A DNA stretch of 64,000 nt from Rhodococcus sp. KBS0724. Lineage in GTDB: Bacteria; Actinomycetota; Actinomycetes; Mycobacteriales; Mycobacteriaceae. The stretch's first letter is position 1. Each line of letters starts with the position of its first letter. Under the pieces are notes generated by a model that searched no databases, was not told where the DNA came from, and was given only the letters and a program-made list of their open reading frames with translations. Where the stretch lies: NCBI RefSeq assembly GCF_005938745.2, contig NZ_VCBX02000001.1:1755501-1819500 (forward strand), read 5' to 3'. The translations under genes and the position numbers were made by a program. Positions 44,913 through 53,136 of this stretch are shown here, in pieces.

Positions 44913-45767
44913 TCAGTGAATGCGAGGCAGGTCCGATGCGGCGGGAACGATGCCGGTGGAGTACCCGGCAGTCCAGGCCAGGACGTTGGCGACGTAGGCA
45001 GCCGAGTTGTTGTAACGATGGATTGCTTTGGCGGCCTGCGTGAGGTCCTGCATGTTCAATCCGCCGTCGCACAGGTACTTTCCGGTGGTCAGTGCGGAGT
45101 CGAAGAGGTTCTGCGGATCGGAGATGCCGTCACCGTTGCCGTCGCCGGCGTACTGCGTCCAGGTGGACGGGATGAACTGCATCGGGCCGACTGCGCGGTC
45201 GTAGACGGTGTCGCCGTCGAGTGCGCCGCCGTCGGTGTCCATGATCACGGCCTGGCCGGGGAGGCTGCCGTTGAGGGGCAGTCCGATGACCGGCTCGAAG
45301 AGGTTGCCGAGTGCATCGGCGTCCTTGCCGTCGTGGGCGTGGCCGGATTCGACGCGGCCGATACCGGCCAGCATGGTCCACTGCATGTTGCAGGTGGGGT
45401 TCTCGACAGCGAGGATGCGCTCGGCGTTCTGATAAGCGGCGACGCTGACGCTGGGGATTCCCAGGGCGCCTTCGGCCATCGACGCGGGCAGTGGGGGTGT
45501 GGCCTGGACCGGTGCGAGCGGAGCGGGCTCGGCAACTGCGGGCGCCAGGTCGGCGACGGGAAGGATCTGAGCTTGGGGTTCCTGCGTGGCCGGTGTCGCG
45601 AGCGGTGCCACGGCGGTTTCGGCGCTGGCGGCGTTCACGAAAGTCATATCGGATACCGCTCCGGCGGAGTTCGCGGCTGTTACCAAACCGATAGGAATGA
45701 GGCCGGAGAGCGCGATGACCGAGTTGCGACGAATGTGCGAATCTGTCTTCTTGTTGTGCCGACCCAC
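44913..45767 (-). CDS. Secreted lytic transglycosylase (SLT_2), Rv1230c-like
   Basis: The 284-residue protein has a signal peptide (about 1-38), a Pro/Ala-rich linker and an SLT_2 domain with catalytic Glu in G-R-V-E-S-G-H (about 149), the A-V-G-P-M-Q-F-I-P-S-T-W block and D-G-N-G-D-G-x-x-D-P. It cleaves peptidoglycan glycan strands to form 1,6-anhydro ends. GTG start with GGAGGC 9 nt upstream, preceded by two tandem hairpins in the presumed leader. Confidence 0.88.
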   Translation of the reverse strand: MGRHNKKTDSHIRRNSVIALSGLIPIGLVTAANSAGAVSDMTFVNAASAETAVAPLATPATQEPQAQILPVADLAPAVAEPAPLAPVQATPPLPASMAEGALGIPSVSVAAYQNAERILAVENPTCNMQWTMLAGIGRVESGHAHDGKDADALGNLFEPVIGLPLNGSLPGQAVIMDTDGGALDGDTVYDRAVGPMQFIPSTWTQYAGDGNGDGISDPQNLFDSALTTGKYLCDGGLNMQDLTQAAKAIHRYNNSAAYVANVLAWTAGYSTGIVPAASDLPRIH

Positions 45768-45784
45768 TGTTACTGCCTCCTGGA

Positions 45785-45818
45785 CCCCGAAATCGGGGTT
45801 TTCCGTTCACTGACGGAA
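45785..45818 (-). promoter_or_regulatory. Two tandem hairpins in the leader of the 45.8-kb transglycosylase
   Basis: Reading leftward, TTCCGT/ACGGAA (45818-45801, 6-nt loop) is followed by CCCCGA/TCGGGG (45798-45785, 2-nt loop), which ends just before the GGAGG ribosome binding site. A TAGCCT -10 candidate lies immediately upstream (reverse strand, 45828-45823), so the 5' UTR would consist almost wholly of the two hairpins. Confidence 0.45.
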
Positions 45819-45939
45819 TCGAGGCTACCTGATTTGTTGCATTTCCGTTACTCAACCGTGATCTAACCGGGCAGAACTGTGCCGTCGGCGCAGTTCAATC
45901 GTGATTTTTCCGGGAGTCGGCGTTATCGCTACGTGACCG

Positions 45940-47379
45940 TTATGCGACGGGCATAAACGGCAAACCCGGCAGCAGTGGAGCCGGTGCGGGTGCCGGTGCG
46001 GCAGCAGGGGTCGGCGCGACGGCTGCGGGTGCGGCGTCGGAAGTGGCCGCCGGGACGGACGGCGGAGTTGCGGTCGTCGTGTCGGTGGTGGGTGCCGGCG
46101 CGGCAGTCGATGCCCCAGTGGTCGGGATAGCGCACGGCAGGAAGATCCCCGGTTGCAACTGTGCGAGCGCTACGGGATCGGGGAGGATCACGCACATGTC
46201 GTCTGGCCACGTCCAGCCGGTTGGCGTCAGAATCGGCCACACAAGGCCTCGTGACGTCAGTACGGGCAGCGGGATGATCGGTCCTGTCGGGGGTTGCGGT
46301 GTGGTGGCGGGTCCGGGCGCCGACTGGCCCGGCGTTGACTGGTTCGGCGTGGTGGGGAGGACTCCGGGTGGGATCAGAGCTTGGAGATCAGGCGAGAGCG
46401 CCGGCATGTCTGGCAGTCCGGGGAGCAGAGGCGGAGGGGTAGCTGCCGCCGTCGTCTGATCTGCGTCCTTCTTCTCGGCTGCCGGATCGACTGCCGCCGC
46501 AGCGGCGAGAATGGCTGCGGTTGACGTGGCGTCGGCGTTTCCGGCGTTGATGCTCCCGGTATTGATTCCGCCGGTGTACGGCAGCGATCCGGACGGGAGG
46601 ACGCCACTCTTGTACGCCGTCGACCACATGATGACGTTTGCAGCATATGCCGCTGAATTGTTGTACCGGAGAACGGCTTTGGTCTCCTGATCGAGGTTGC
46701 GGAGATCGAGGCCGCCGCTGCAGAGGTATTTGGCCGCCGACAGTGCCGCGTCGAACACGTTGTTGGGGTCGGTAACACCGTCGCCGTTGCCGTCACTCGC
46801 GTAGTGCGCCCACGTCGAAGGAATGAACTGCATGGGTCCGACAGCGCGGTCGTGCGTCGGGTCGCCGTCGATCAAGCCCTTGTCGGTGTCGGTGATGATC
46901 TGGTTGCCGGCCAGGCGGCCGTCCAGCACCGGTCCGTATATCGGTGTCACAGTGGTGCCGACGGAGGTGGTGCGCCCGCCGTTGGCATGGCCCGATTCGA
47001 TTCGGCCGATGCCGGCCAGGAGATGCCAGGGGACGCCGCAGCCGGGTGCCTCCGTCATCATGACCAGCTCTGCGGAGCGATAGGCGTTGAGGACGATCTC
47101 GGGTATGCCCAGTGAGGTCAGGACAACTGTTGCGGCTGCGGGGTCCAGTGCGGTGGTTGTGGCGGTAGTGCTCGGTGGTGCTGATCGTTGTGTTCGCACC
47201 GTGCGAGGTGTCGGAAGGAAATCGGGGCTGTCCACTGCGTTCACGGCGTTACCTGCGAGCGCAATGGGTATCGGTGAGCCCGTTGCAGGGGCACTACCTG
47301 CGGTGAGGGCTGCCGGTCCGGTGGCCGCGAGTAGGCCCCCCAGTAGCGTGGACGCTGCGATCAATCCTCGTACGCGCAC
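45940..47379 (-). CDS. Secreted lytic transglycosylase (SLT_2) with Pro/Ala/Thr-rich tail
   Basis: The 479-residue paralogue of the downstream gene has a signal peptide (about 4-30), the same SLT_2 domain (catalytic Glu in G-R-I-E-S-G-H, A-V-G-P-M-Q-F-I-P-S-T-W, D-G-N-G-D-G), then about 200 residues of Pro/Thr/Ala-rich sequence that could span or bind the wall. It uses GTG 47379 with AAAGGGGA just upstream; the longer frame to 47475 starts inside the promoter region. Confidence 0.87.
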   Translation of the reverse strand: MRVRGLIAASTLLGGLLAATGPAALTAGSAPATGSPIPIALAGNAVNAVDSPDFLPTPRTVRTQRSAPPSTTATTTALDPAAATVVLTSLGIPEIVLNAYRSAELVMMTEAPGCGVPWHLLAGIGRIESGHANGGRTTSVGTTVTPIYGPVLDGRLAGNQIITDTDKGLIDGDPTHDRAVGPMQFIPSTWAHYASDGNGDGVTDPNNVFDAALSAAKYLCSGGLDLRNLDQETKAVLRYNNSAAYAANVIMWSTAYKSGVLPSGSLPYTGGINTGSINAGNADATSTAAILAAAAAVDPAAEKKDADQTTAAATPPPLLPGLPDMPALSPDLQALIPPGVLPTTPNQSTPGQSAPGPATTPQPPTGPIIPLPVLTSRGLVWPILTPTGWTWPDDMCVILPDPVALAQLQPGIFLPCAIPTTGASTAAPAPTTDTTTATPPSVPAATSDAAPAAVAPTPAAAPAPAPAPLLPGLPFMPVA

Positions 47380-47404
47380 GATTCCCCTTTGCTGGTAGCC
47401 CGGG

Positions 47405-47470
47405 TTCGGGGTACCCACCGATATATATAAGAGTCTGTGACTTACGTTACATATCGGTCTCGGAGTGCGC
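47405..47470 (-). promoter_or_regulatory. AT-rich promoter region of the large transglycosylase
   Basis: Reverse-strand TATATATA (about 47430-47422) follows an element TGTAACGTAAGTCACAG (47454-47438). The edges form CCGATAT/ATATCGG. This is the most AT-rich spot in the neighbourhood and a likely -10/activator region; no -35 is certain. Confidence 0.4.
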
Positions 47471-47493
47471 AGCAAAACTCAGTAAACCCTCAG

Positions 47494-48042
47494 CTAAGAA
47501 TCTCGGCTATCGTGACTCTTTTTTCCAGAACCTGATTCGCGCTGCTTCTTCTTGGGAGGCGGTTCGTGATCGGCGGTGAGGAGCAACTTGATCTCGTCGA
47601 GTTCGCGTCGCAGATAGTCGCGAGTTGCGACTTCGCCGAGGGAGATACGCAGAGCCGCGAGTTCCCGAGCGAGGAACTCTGTATCGGCTTTGGTCTGTTC
47701 GGCGCGAATCCGGTCCTCCTCTAGCGAGACCTTGTCTCGGTTCTCCTGCCGATTCTGGGCAAGGAGGATCAACGGTGCCGCGTATGCAGCCTGCGTCGAG
47801 AACGCCAGATTGAGCAGGATGAACGGATAGGGATCCCACTGCAAGCTGACCGCAAAGATATTCAGTGCGATCCAGACGATCACGATGATCGTCTGAATCG
47901 CCAGGTAGCGGCCAGTACCCAGGAAACGAGCAATACGCTCGCTGACCCGGCCAACGGCCTCGACGTCGAAGTCGAAGTGGAACCGCCGACTCCCCCGGGG
48001 AGTCTCGAGACGCTGACGAGCGCTGGACGACCGATCGCTCAT
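47494..48042 (-). CDS. DUF1003 membrane protein (Rv1231c-like)
   Basis: The 182-residue protein has two central transmembrane helices (about 52-72 and 78-98) followed by a coiled-coil (Q-E-N-R-D-K-V-S-L-E-E-D-R, then E-F-L-A-R-E-L-A-A-L-R) and a basic tail. DUF1003 proteins are uncharacterised and often lie beside CBS/MgtE-like genes, as here, where the start overlaps the upstream MgtE_N/CBS stop (ATGA). Confidence 0.86.
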   Translation of the reverse strand: MSDRSSSARQRLETPRGSRRFHFDFDVEAVGRVSERIARFLGTGRYLAIQTIIVIVWIALNIFAVSLQWDPYPFILLNLAFSTQAAYAAPLILLAQNRQENRDKVSLEEDRIRAEQTKADTEFLARELAALRISLGEVATRDYLRRELDEIKLLLTADHEPPPKKKQRESGSGKKSHDSRDS

Positions 48043-49325
48043 CGGACCAACCCCTCGTCGTCGGAATCGTCTTCGCGCCAGTCCTCGGGCAGGAGGTGAT
48101 CGAGAACGTCGTCGACGGTGACCGCGCCGATCAGATGGTTCTCGTCGTCCACCACCGGTCCGCACACCAGGTTGTATGTCGCGAAGTATCGCGTCACGAC
48201 CGCGAGCGAATCGTCGGCGCCGAGGCTGGGTAGATCGCTGTCCAGAATTCCGCCGACCAGGCTTGCCGGCGGTTCACGTAACAACTTCTGTAGATGGACG
48301 CACCCGAGGTAGCGTCCGGTCGGCGTGGCCGTCGGCGGGCGGACGACAAAAACCATGCTGGACAGCGCGGGCGTGACGTCGTAGTTGCGGGCCCGGGCGA
48401 GGGCCTCCGCCACCGTGGTCGACGCCGTCAGCACCACCGGTTCCGGCGTCATCAAACCACCAGCCGTATCGGGGGAGTGTTCGAGGAGTCGGCGCACCGG
48501 TTCCGAGTCCTGCGGGTCCATCAATTGCAGCAACGATTCTGCTTCGGTTTCGGGTAGCTCGCCCAAAAGGTCGGCGGCGTCGTCCGGGTCCATCGCCTCG
48601 AGGAGATCGGCCGCCCGTTCCACTTCGAGGTGCATGAGAAGGTCGGTCTGATCGTCGGCAGGCAGTTCCTGCACGACGTCGGCGAGACGCTCGTCGTCGA
48701 GAGCAACAGCTAGCTCGTGTCGGCGTTTTTCCGGGAGTTCGCGCATCGCATTGGCGACGTCGGCCGGACGCATCCCCTCGTACTGCAGCAGCAGATGGGC
48801 CACGCCCTGCCCCGGCAGTGACAGATCACTTTGGGTAAGTCCCGCAACGTGCTGCCAGTCGACAATGTGAATGGCGGCCCGGCGTCCCAGGCGTCCGCGA
48901 TGACCACGGACCGCTACCTTCGAGACCACCCAGTCCCGGGTGCGCCGTGATTCGATACCGAGATCGACGACAACGGCGTCGACGCCGTGGAGTTCGGTCA
49001 GTTCCGGGTCGTCTACTCGCACATGTGAATCGAGTACCTGCGCAAGAGCGAGAACTTCGCCGGGGCGCTGCGTGAATCGCCGGATACTGACGTTGCCCGT
49101 CGTCAGAGTGACGGCACTCGGTTCGATCGCGGTCACACGCAACATCGGCACGAAAATGCGTTTGCGCGTGAACATTTCGATCACCAAACCGAGCACCCGA
49201 GGTTGCTGGCGTCCGATGCGGACAGTGATCACGACATCGCGCACTCGCCCGATCGACTCACCGTCGGGTCCGAGGACAACCAGGCCGGCCAGCCTGGCTG
49301 CAAATACCTTGCCTGCTGCTGCCAT
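48039..49325 (-). CDS. PRC-barrel / MgtE_N / CBS-pair protein without the channel domain
   Basis: The 428-residue soluble protein combines an N-terminal PRC-barrel-like domain (about 8-90), a second PRC-like segment (about 100-170), the helical MgtE_N repeats (about 175-280) and a tandem CBS pair (about 290-415). MgtE magnesium channels have MgtE_N and CBS domains before five helices; those helices are absent, so this may be a sensor or regulator (Rv1232c type). ATG 49325 lies 7 nt after TAGCCT and is preferred over GTG 49373. Confidence 0.85.
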   Translation of the reverse strand: MAAAGKVFAARLAGLVVLGPDGESIGRVRDVVITVRIGRQQPRVLGLVIEMFTRKRIFVPMLRVTAIEPSAVTLTTGNVSIRRFTQRPGEVLALAQVLDSHVRVDDPELTELHGVDAVVVDLGIESRRTRDWVVSKVAVRGHRGRLGRRAAIHIVDWQHVAGLTQSDLSLPGQGVAHLLLQYEGMRPADVANAMRELPEKRRHELAVALDDERLADVVQELPADDQTDLLMHLEVERAADLLEAMDPDDAADLLGELPETEAESLLQLMDPQDSEPVRRLLEHSPDTAGGLMTPEPVVLTASTTVAEALARARNYDVTPALSSMVFVVRPPTATPTGRYLGCVHLQKLLREPPASLVGGILDSDLPSLGADDSLAVVTRYFATYNLVCGPVVDDENHLIGAVTVDDVLDHLLPEDWREDDSDDEGLVR

Positions 49326-49415
49326 GATTGCAAGGCTAATTCCTTGCGCGTCATTATCTGCAACTCGAGACACCGAAAACGTACGAGTCGATATCTGTGA
49401 AGGGCCCTCAAAGAG

Positions 49416-50378
49416 ATGACATTACGTAACCGATCCCGCCGATCAGTCCTTGCCGTTCCTGGTAGCAGCCGCAAGATGATCGACAAGGCAAAGGGACTGC
49501 CGGCCGACGAGATCTTCCTCGACCTCGAAGATGCGGTCGCGCCGCTGGCGAAGCAGGCCGCCCGCGAAGCTGTCGGTGACGCGCTGGCCGAAGACGGGTG
49601 GGGCAAGCAGGTCAAGGTCGTTCGGGTGAACGACTGGACCACGGAATGGACGTACGCCGACGTCGTAGAGGTTGTCGGCCGGGCCGGTGCCCACCTCGAC
49701 GCGATTCTGCTGCCCAAGGTTCCCGACGCGAGCCATGTGCAGGCGCTTGATCTGCTGTTGACCCAGGTGGAGAAGGCCAACGGCCTCGAAGTGGGACGAA
49801 TCGGCATCGAACCCCAGATCGAGAACGCGATCGGCCTGACCAACATCGACGCGATTGCCACGGCCAGCCCGCGCGTCGAGGCGTTGGTCTTCGGACCGGC
49901 GGACTTCATGGCGAGTTTGAACATGCGGACCCTGGTGGTCGGTGAGCAGCCGGACGGCTACGACCGTGGTGACGCCTATCACCACATCTTGATGACCATT
50001 CTGATGGCCGCGCGGGCGCACGGGGTCCAGGCCATCGACGGTCCGTACCTTCAGATCCGTGACGTGGAGGCGTTCACCCGCAGCGCTGCCCGCACCGCAG
50101 CACTGGGATTCGACGGCAAATGGGTGCTGCACCCGACTCAGATCGAGGCGGCCAACGAGGTGTTCAGCCCCAGGCAATCCGATTACGATCGCGCGGAATT
50201 GATCTTGGATGCCTACGCATTCCACACCTCCGCCGCCGGTGGTGGGCGGGGAGCCGTGATGCTCGGTGACGAGATGATCGACGAGGCAAGCCGCAAAATG
50301 GCTCTGGTGATTTCCGCGAAGGGCCGGGCGGCTGGAATGGCCCGGACAACGGAATTCACTCCGCCAGAACACGCCTGA
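49416..50378 (+). CDS. HpcH/HpaI-family CoA-ester lyase (CitE-like)
   Basis: The 320-residue TIM-barrel protein has F-L-D-L-E-D-A-V (about 34-41) with metal/catalytic acidic residues, P-K-V, I-E-P-Q-I-E-N-A and G-P-A-D-F. The family includes citrate lyase beta, malyl-CoA and methylmalyl-CoA lyases. No citrate-lyase alpha or gamma subunit is near, favouring a stand-alone malyl-CoA-type lyase or thioesterase. Confidence 0.85.
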   Translation: MTLRNRSRRSVLAVPGSSRKMIDKAKGLPADEIFLDLEDAVAPLAKQAAREAVGDALAEDGWGKQVKVVRVNDWTTEWTYADVVEVVGRAGAHLDAILLPKVPDASHVQALDLLLTQVEKANGLEVGRIGIEPQIENAIGLTNIDAIATASPRVEALVFGPADFMASLNMRTLVVGEQPDGYDRGDAYHHILMTILMAARAHGVQAIDGPYLQIRDVEAFTRSAARTAALGFDGKWVLHPTQIEAANEVFSPRQSDYDRAELILDAYAFHTSAAGGGRGAVMLGDEMIDEASRKMALVISAKGRAAGMARTTEFTPPEHA

Positions 50379-50484
50379 TCAGCTGCGGTCGAACAAATCG
50401 GGTAGGTAAAGGGCACAATAGGTTTGTAGGTCTCGCGTCGTTCAGCCACGGATGACGCGCCCGAAACGAGGAGCACGATCACCC

Positions 50485-50979
50485 ATGTCCAATCCGCTCG
50501 CACAATCGCCGAATGGGTCGCGCCGTGGAGCGTTGCCGACACCACCTTCGGGCTGGCCGATCGGGTCGTACCCCACCTATGCCGAGGCGCAGCGCGCCGT
50601 CGATTACCTGTCTGATCAGGAATTTTCGGTCCAGGACGTCACCATCGTCGGTGTGAATCTGATGCAGGTCGAACGTGTTCTCGGCCGGCTCACGTGGCCG
50701 AAGGTGATCGGCGGTGGCCTCGTGTCCGGTGCATGGCTCGGCGTATTCTTCGGCCTTCTCCTGGGACTGTTCACAACCAGCTTCATCGGGCCACTGATCA
50801 CGGGCATCGTCGGCGGCATCATCTTCGGCGTGATCACCACAACCATCCCGTACGCGGCGACGCGTGGCCAGCGCGACTTTGCATCGACCATGCAGTTGGT
50901 GGCCGGTCGCTACGACGTGCTGTGTGAGCCGAAGACCGCCGAGACTGCCCGCGACCTGCTCGCGAAGCTCGCAATCTGA
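50485..50979 (+). CDS. General-stress-protein-17M-like membrane protein (Rv1234-like)
   Basis: The 164-residue protein has an N-terminal domain of the YflT/GSP17M type (I-G-S-Y-P-T-Y-A-E-A-Q-R-A-V-D-Y-L, about 26-42) and two long glycine-rich transmembrane helices (about 75-95 and 98-120). Function is unknown. ATG 50485 is preceded by GAGGAG about 12 nt away. It corresponds to Rv1234. Confidence 0.85.
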   Translation: MSNPLAQSPNGSRRGALPTPPSGWPIGSYPTYAEAQRAVDYLSDQEFSVQDVTIVGVNLMQVERVLGRLTWPKVIGGGLVSGAWLGVFFGLLLGLFTTSFIGPLITGIVGGIIFGVITTTIPYAATRGQRDFASTMQLVAGRYDVLCEPKTAETARDLLAKLAI

Positions 50980-50984
50980 TCGGT

Positions 50985-51230
50985 TCAGTACACAGTGAGC
51001 GTGTAGGTCGGCAGCGCTGACGTGGGAACCTGCTCCGGGCCAGGTGCTGCGTAATCCGGTTCGGGCAGTGGCGTCAGCGCACCGACGGTGTCGTGATGAG
51101 TGGCCGTCGTGGCTGCCTGCGCGGCACCCACGGTCAGAGCGATCGGTGCGGCAGTAAGAGCGCCGGCGAGAGCAAACCGAGTGGCGATACGACGCTTACC
51201 TGCGCGCTGGGACGGACGGGGTGTGTTCAT
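50985..51230 (-). CDS. Small secreted protein (81 aa), unknown
   Basis: An 81-residue protein with a signal peptide (R-I-A-T-R-F-A-L-A-G-A-L-T-A-A-P-I-A, cleavage after A-Q-A near residue 39) and a short Pro/Thr/Ala-rich mature part ending T-L-T-V-Y. ATG 51230 has GAGGAG 5 nt upstream. It is convergent with the 50485 gene, gap 5 bp. I do not recognise a family. Confidence 0.72.
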   Translation of the reverse strand: MNTPRPSQRAGKRRIATRFALAGALTAAPIALTVGAAQAATTATHHDTVGALTPLPEPDYAAPGPEQVPTSALPTYTLTVY

Positions 51231-51382
51231 CGTGTCTCCTCGAAATCGGGCCGGAATCGGATGCTGCGTTCTGCTCTTCACGGTATTCCGGCACACGCGC
51301 AAAAGCGTGTGTGCCAAGCTCATTCACAGGTAACTCGGACGATGAGCACAGGAGCTGCGGTGAGGGAATTGTGACGCGTGTC

Positions 51383-52477
51383 ATGACTGATCGTGACCTC
51401 GGTCGGGCGACCCTCGCACGTCAATTCTTGCTCGAACGGGCTGACATCACTGCTCTCGAAGCTGTGGAGCATCTGGCTGGTCTACAGGCGCAGGCTCCGA
51501 CCCCGCCGTATCTCGCCCTGTGGGCACGTGTGAAAGACTTTGCGGCAGAAGAGTTGTCGAGCTTGATCGAGAGCCGGCAGGTAGTGCGTCTCGTTGCGAT
51601 GCGCGGAACGGTGTTCGTGATGTCGGCCGCTGACGCCGCATCCTTCCGCGGCACCGTTCAATCGATCATGGACCGCGATCTCCACACCAACACCGCGCAC
51701 CGCACGGCCCTGACCGGAATGGATCTGGGCGCACTCGCGCAGGCCGGGCGCGAACTTGTTTCCGAGGGACCACTAACTCAGATGCAGATGAGGCCGCTTC
51801 TGGCCGAACGCTTTCCAGGGCGAGATCCAGAAGGACTCGCGCACGGAATCAGAGGGCTGCTGCCTATGGTCCAGGTTCCGCCTCGCGGGCTGTGGGGTAA
51901 ATCGGGACCGCCCGCGTTGACCACGCTGGAGAGTTGGTTGGGGGCAGAACTGGATTCGACTCCGGTGCCAGACGCGATGGTGATGCGTTACCTCGCGGCC
52001 TTTGGTCCGGCGAGCGTGAAGGACGCCCAGGCGTGGTCGGGATTAACCAGGCTGGCTGAAGTTTTCGAGCGACTGCGTCCGAGCCTGATTACCTTCGTGA
52101 ACGAGAAGGGGACGGAACTGTTCGACCTACCCGGAGCCCCGCGCCCCGACGAGGGCACGCCGCCGGTTCGGATCCTGGCGCCCTTCGACAACATTCTGCT
52201 CTCCCATGCGGATCGCTCGCGAATCATGGATGAGCAGTATCGAACTCAGGTCTTCACGGTGAACGGAATCATCAAACCCGCCGTACTGGTGCGAGGGAAG
52301 GTCGTCGGATTCACAGCGGAATCCACGAAGGGTGATACGGCGCGGTTGACGGTCTCGCTGTTTTCGCAGCAGTCGAAAACCACCGTGTCGTCGATCGAGA
52401 GGGAAGCGCGTTCATTGCTGCGATTCGTGCGTCCAGCGATCGCCCACCACGAGATAACCGTCGAAATTCTCACCTAG
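51383..52477 (+). CDS. HTH_42 winged-helix protein, AlkZ/YcaQ-type DNA glycosylase candidate
   Basis: The 364-residue protein spans the whole HTH_42 (PF06224) family. In its first helical part it carries L-Q-A-Q (Q35-A36-Q37), the Q-aliphatic-Q motif that in Streptomyces AlkZ supplies the catalytic residues for excising bulky N7 adducts and unhooking interstrand crosslinks; E. coli YcaQ has Q-x-D instead. Activity is inferred. ATG 51383 is chosen, with GTG 51371 closer to GAGGGA as alternative. Confidence 0.8.
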   Translation: MTDRDLGRATLARQFLLERADITALEAVEHLAGLQAQAPTPPYLALWARVKDFAAEELSSLIESRQVVRLVAMRGTVFVMSAADAASFRGTVQSIMDRDLHTNTAHRTALTGMDLGALAQAGRELVSEGPLTQMQMRPLLAERFPGRDPEGLAHGIRGLLPMVQVPPRGLWGKSGPPALTTLESWLGAELDSTPVPDAMVMRYLAAFGPASVKDAQAWSGLTRLAEVFERLRPSLITFVNEKGTELFDLPGAPRPDEGTPPVRILAPFDNILLSHADRSRIMDEQYRTQVFTVNGIIKPAVLVRGKVVGFTAESTKGDTARLTVSLFSQQSKTTVSSIEREARSLLRFVRPAIAHHEITVEILT

Positions 52478-52549
52478 CGGGCACTGTCGTTGTGAGGTGC
52501 TTGGCCCTCTGCGCTGCGATCAGGGTCGTGATGGTGCTTAGATGGACGC

Positions 52550-53134
52550 GTGTCTGACAGTGTTGTGTCCTCCGTCCGCGCGCACCTCGTTGCCAATATC
52601 GAGGGGCCGGAACCGGCTGCCGCCTCGGTGACGTTCCTGGGTGTCGAGCCGCTGGACGTGCTCAGATTCGAATCTCCGGACGGAGTGGTGCACTACGCAA
52701 CACTGGGGTGCTCGCGGCACCCCATGGGTGATCCCGGCGATCTGGTTGCCGATCCCACCCGCGGGCCGCGGGCAGAACTGGTGCTGTCGCTGCGCGGCGG
52801 TACAGGCGTTGCGTCGGGTGTCGCGCGCACGTTGGCTGTTCTGGCGGCCGCCCCGTCGGTCGAGGGCATCGTGCTGCTCGACGATGCGCTGCTCGACCTC
52901 GGGGAGCCCCTGTGGAAGGGCACAGCCTTTACCGCAGTCCTGCTCAGTGACAGTGGGATTGAAGATTTGACGCTCCCCGAGCCGATGGATCCGGTTCGGT
53001 TCCTTGCCGTTGTCCCGATAACCGGCACCGAAGCCGCCTGGGTCCGCTTGCGCGGCGCTGATGCACTGCGTGAAGCGTGGACCGAGGCCGGGATCGATGT
53101 CCGAGATCCGCACCGAGCGGCCGCATCGCTCTGA
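52550..53134 (+). CDS. Suppressor-of-fused (SUFU) domain protein
   Basis: The 194-residue protein fits the bacterial SUFU-like domain (PF05076): an N-terminal segment followed by Y-A-T-L-G-C-S-R-H-P-M (about 49-59), R-A-E-L-V-L-S-L and a C-terminal V-P-I-T-G-T-E-A-A-W. Bacterial members are uncharacterised; several appear in immunity or toxin loci, others as lone genes as here. GTG 52550; the weak TTAGAT 6 nt upstream might be a leaderless -10. Confidence 0.78.
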   Translation: MSDSVVSSVRAHLVANIEGPEPAAASVTFLGVEPLDVLRFESPDGVVHYATLGCSRHPMGDPGDLVADPTRGPRAELVLSLRGGTGVASGVARTLAVLAAAPSVEGIVLLDDALLDLGEPLWKGTAFTAVLLSDSGIEDLTLPEPMDPVRFLAVVPITGTEAAWVRLRGADALREAWTEAGIDVRDPHRAAASL

Positions 53135-53136
53135 AT

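Noticed and set aside
45768..45860. c-di-AMP (ydaO-type) riboswitch ahead of the transglycosylase
   Set aside because: Such riboswitches do precede actinobacterial wall hydrolases, but the conserved junction sequences are not visible; only two plain hairpins are present.
44775..45866. 363-aa forward frame over the first transglycosylase
   Set aside because: Antisense shadow of the SLT_2 gene; Gly/Val/Asp-rich and without domain.
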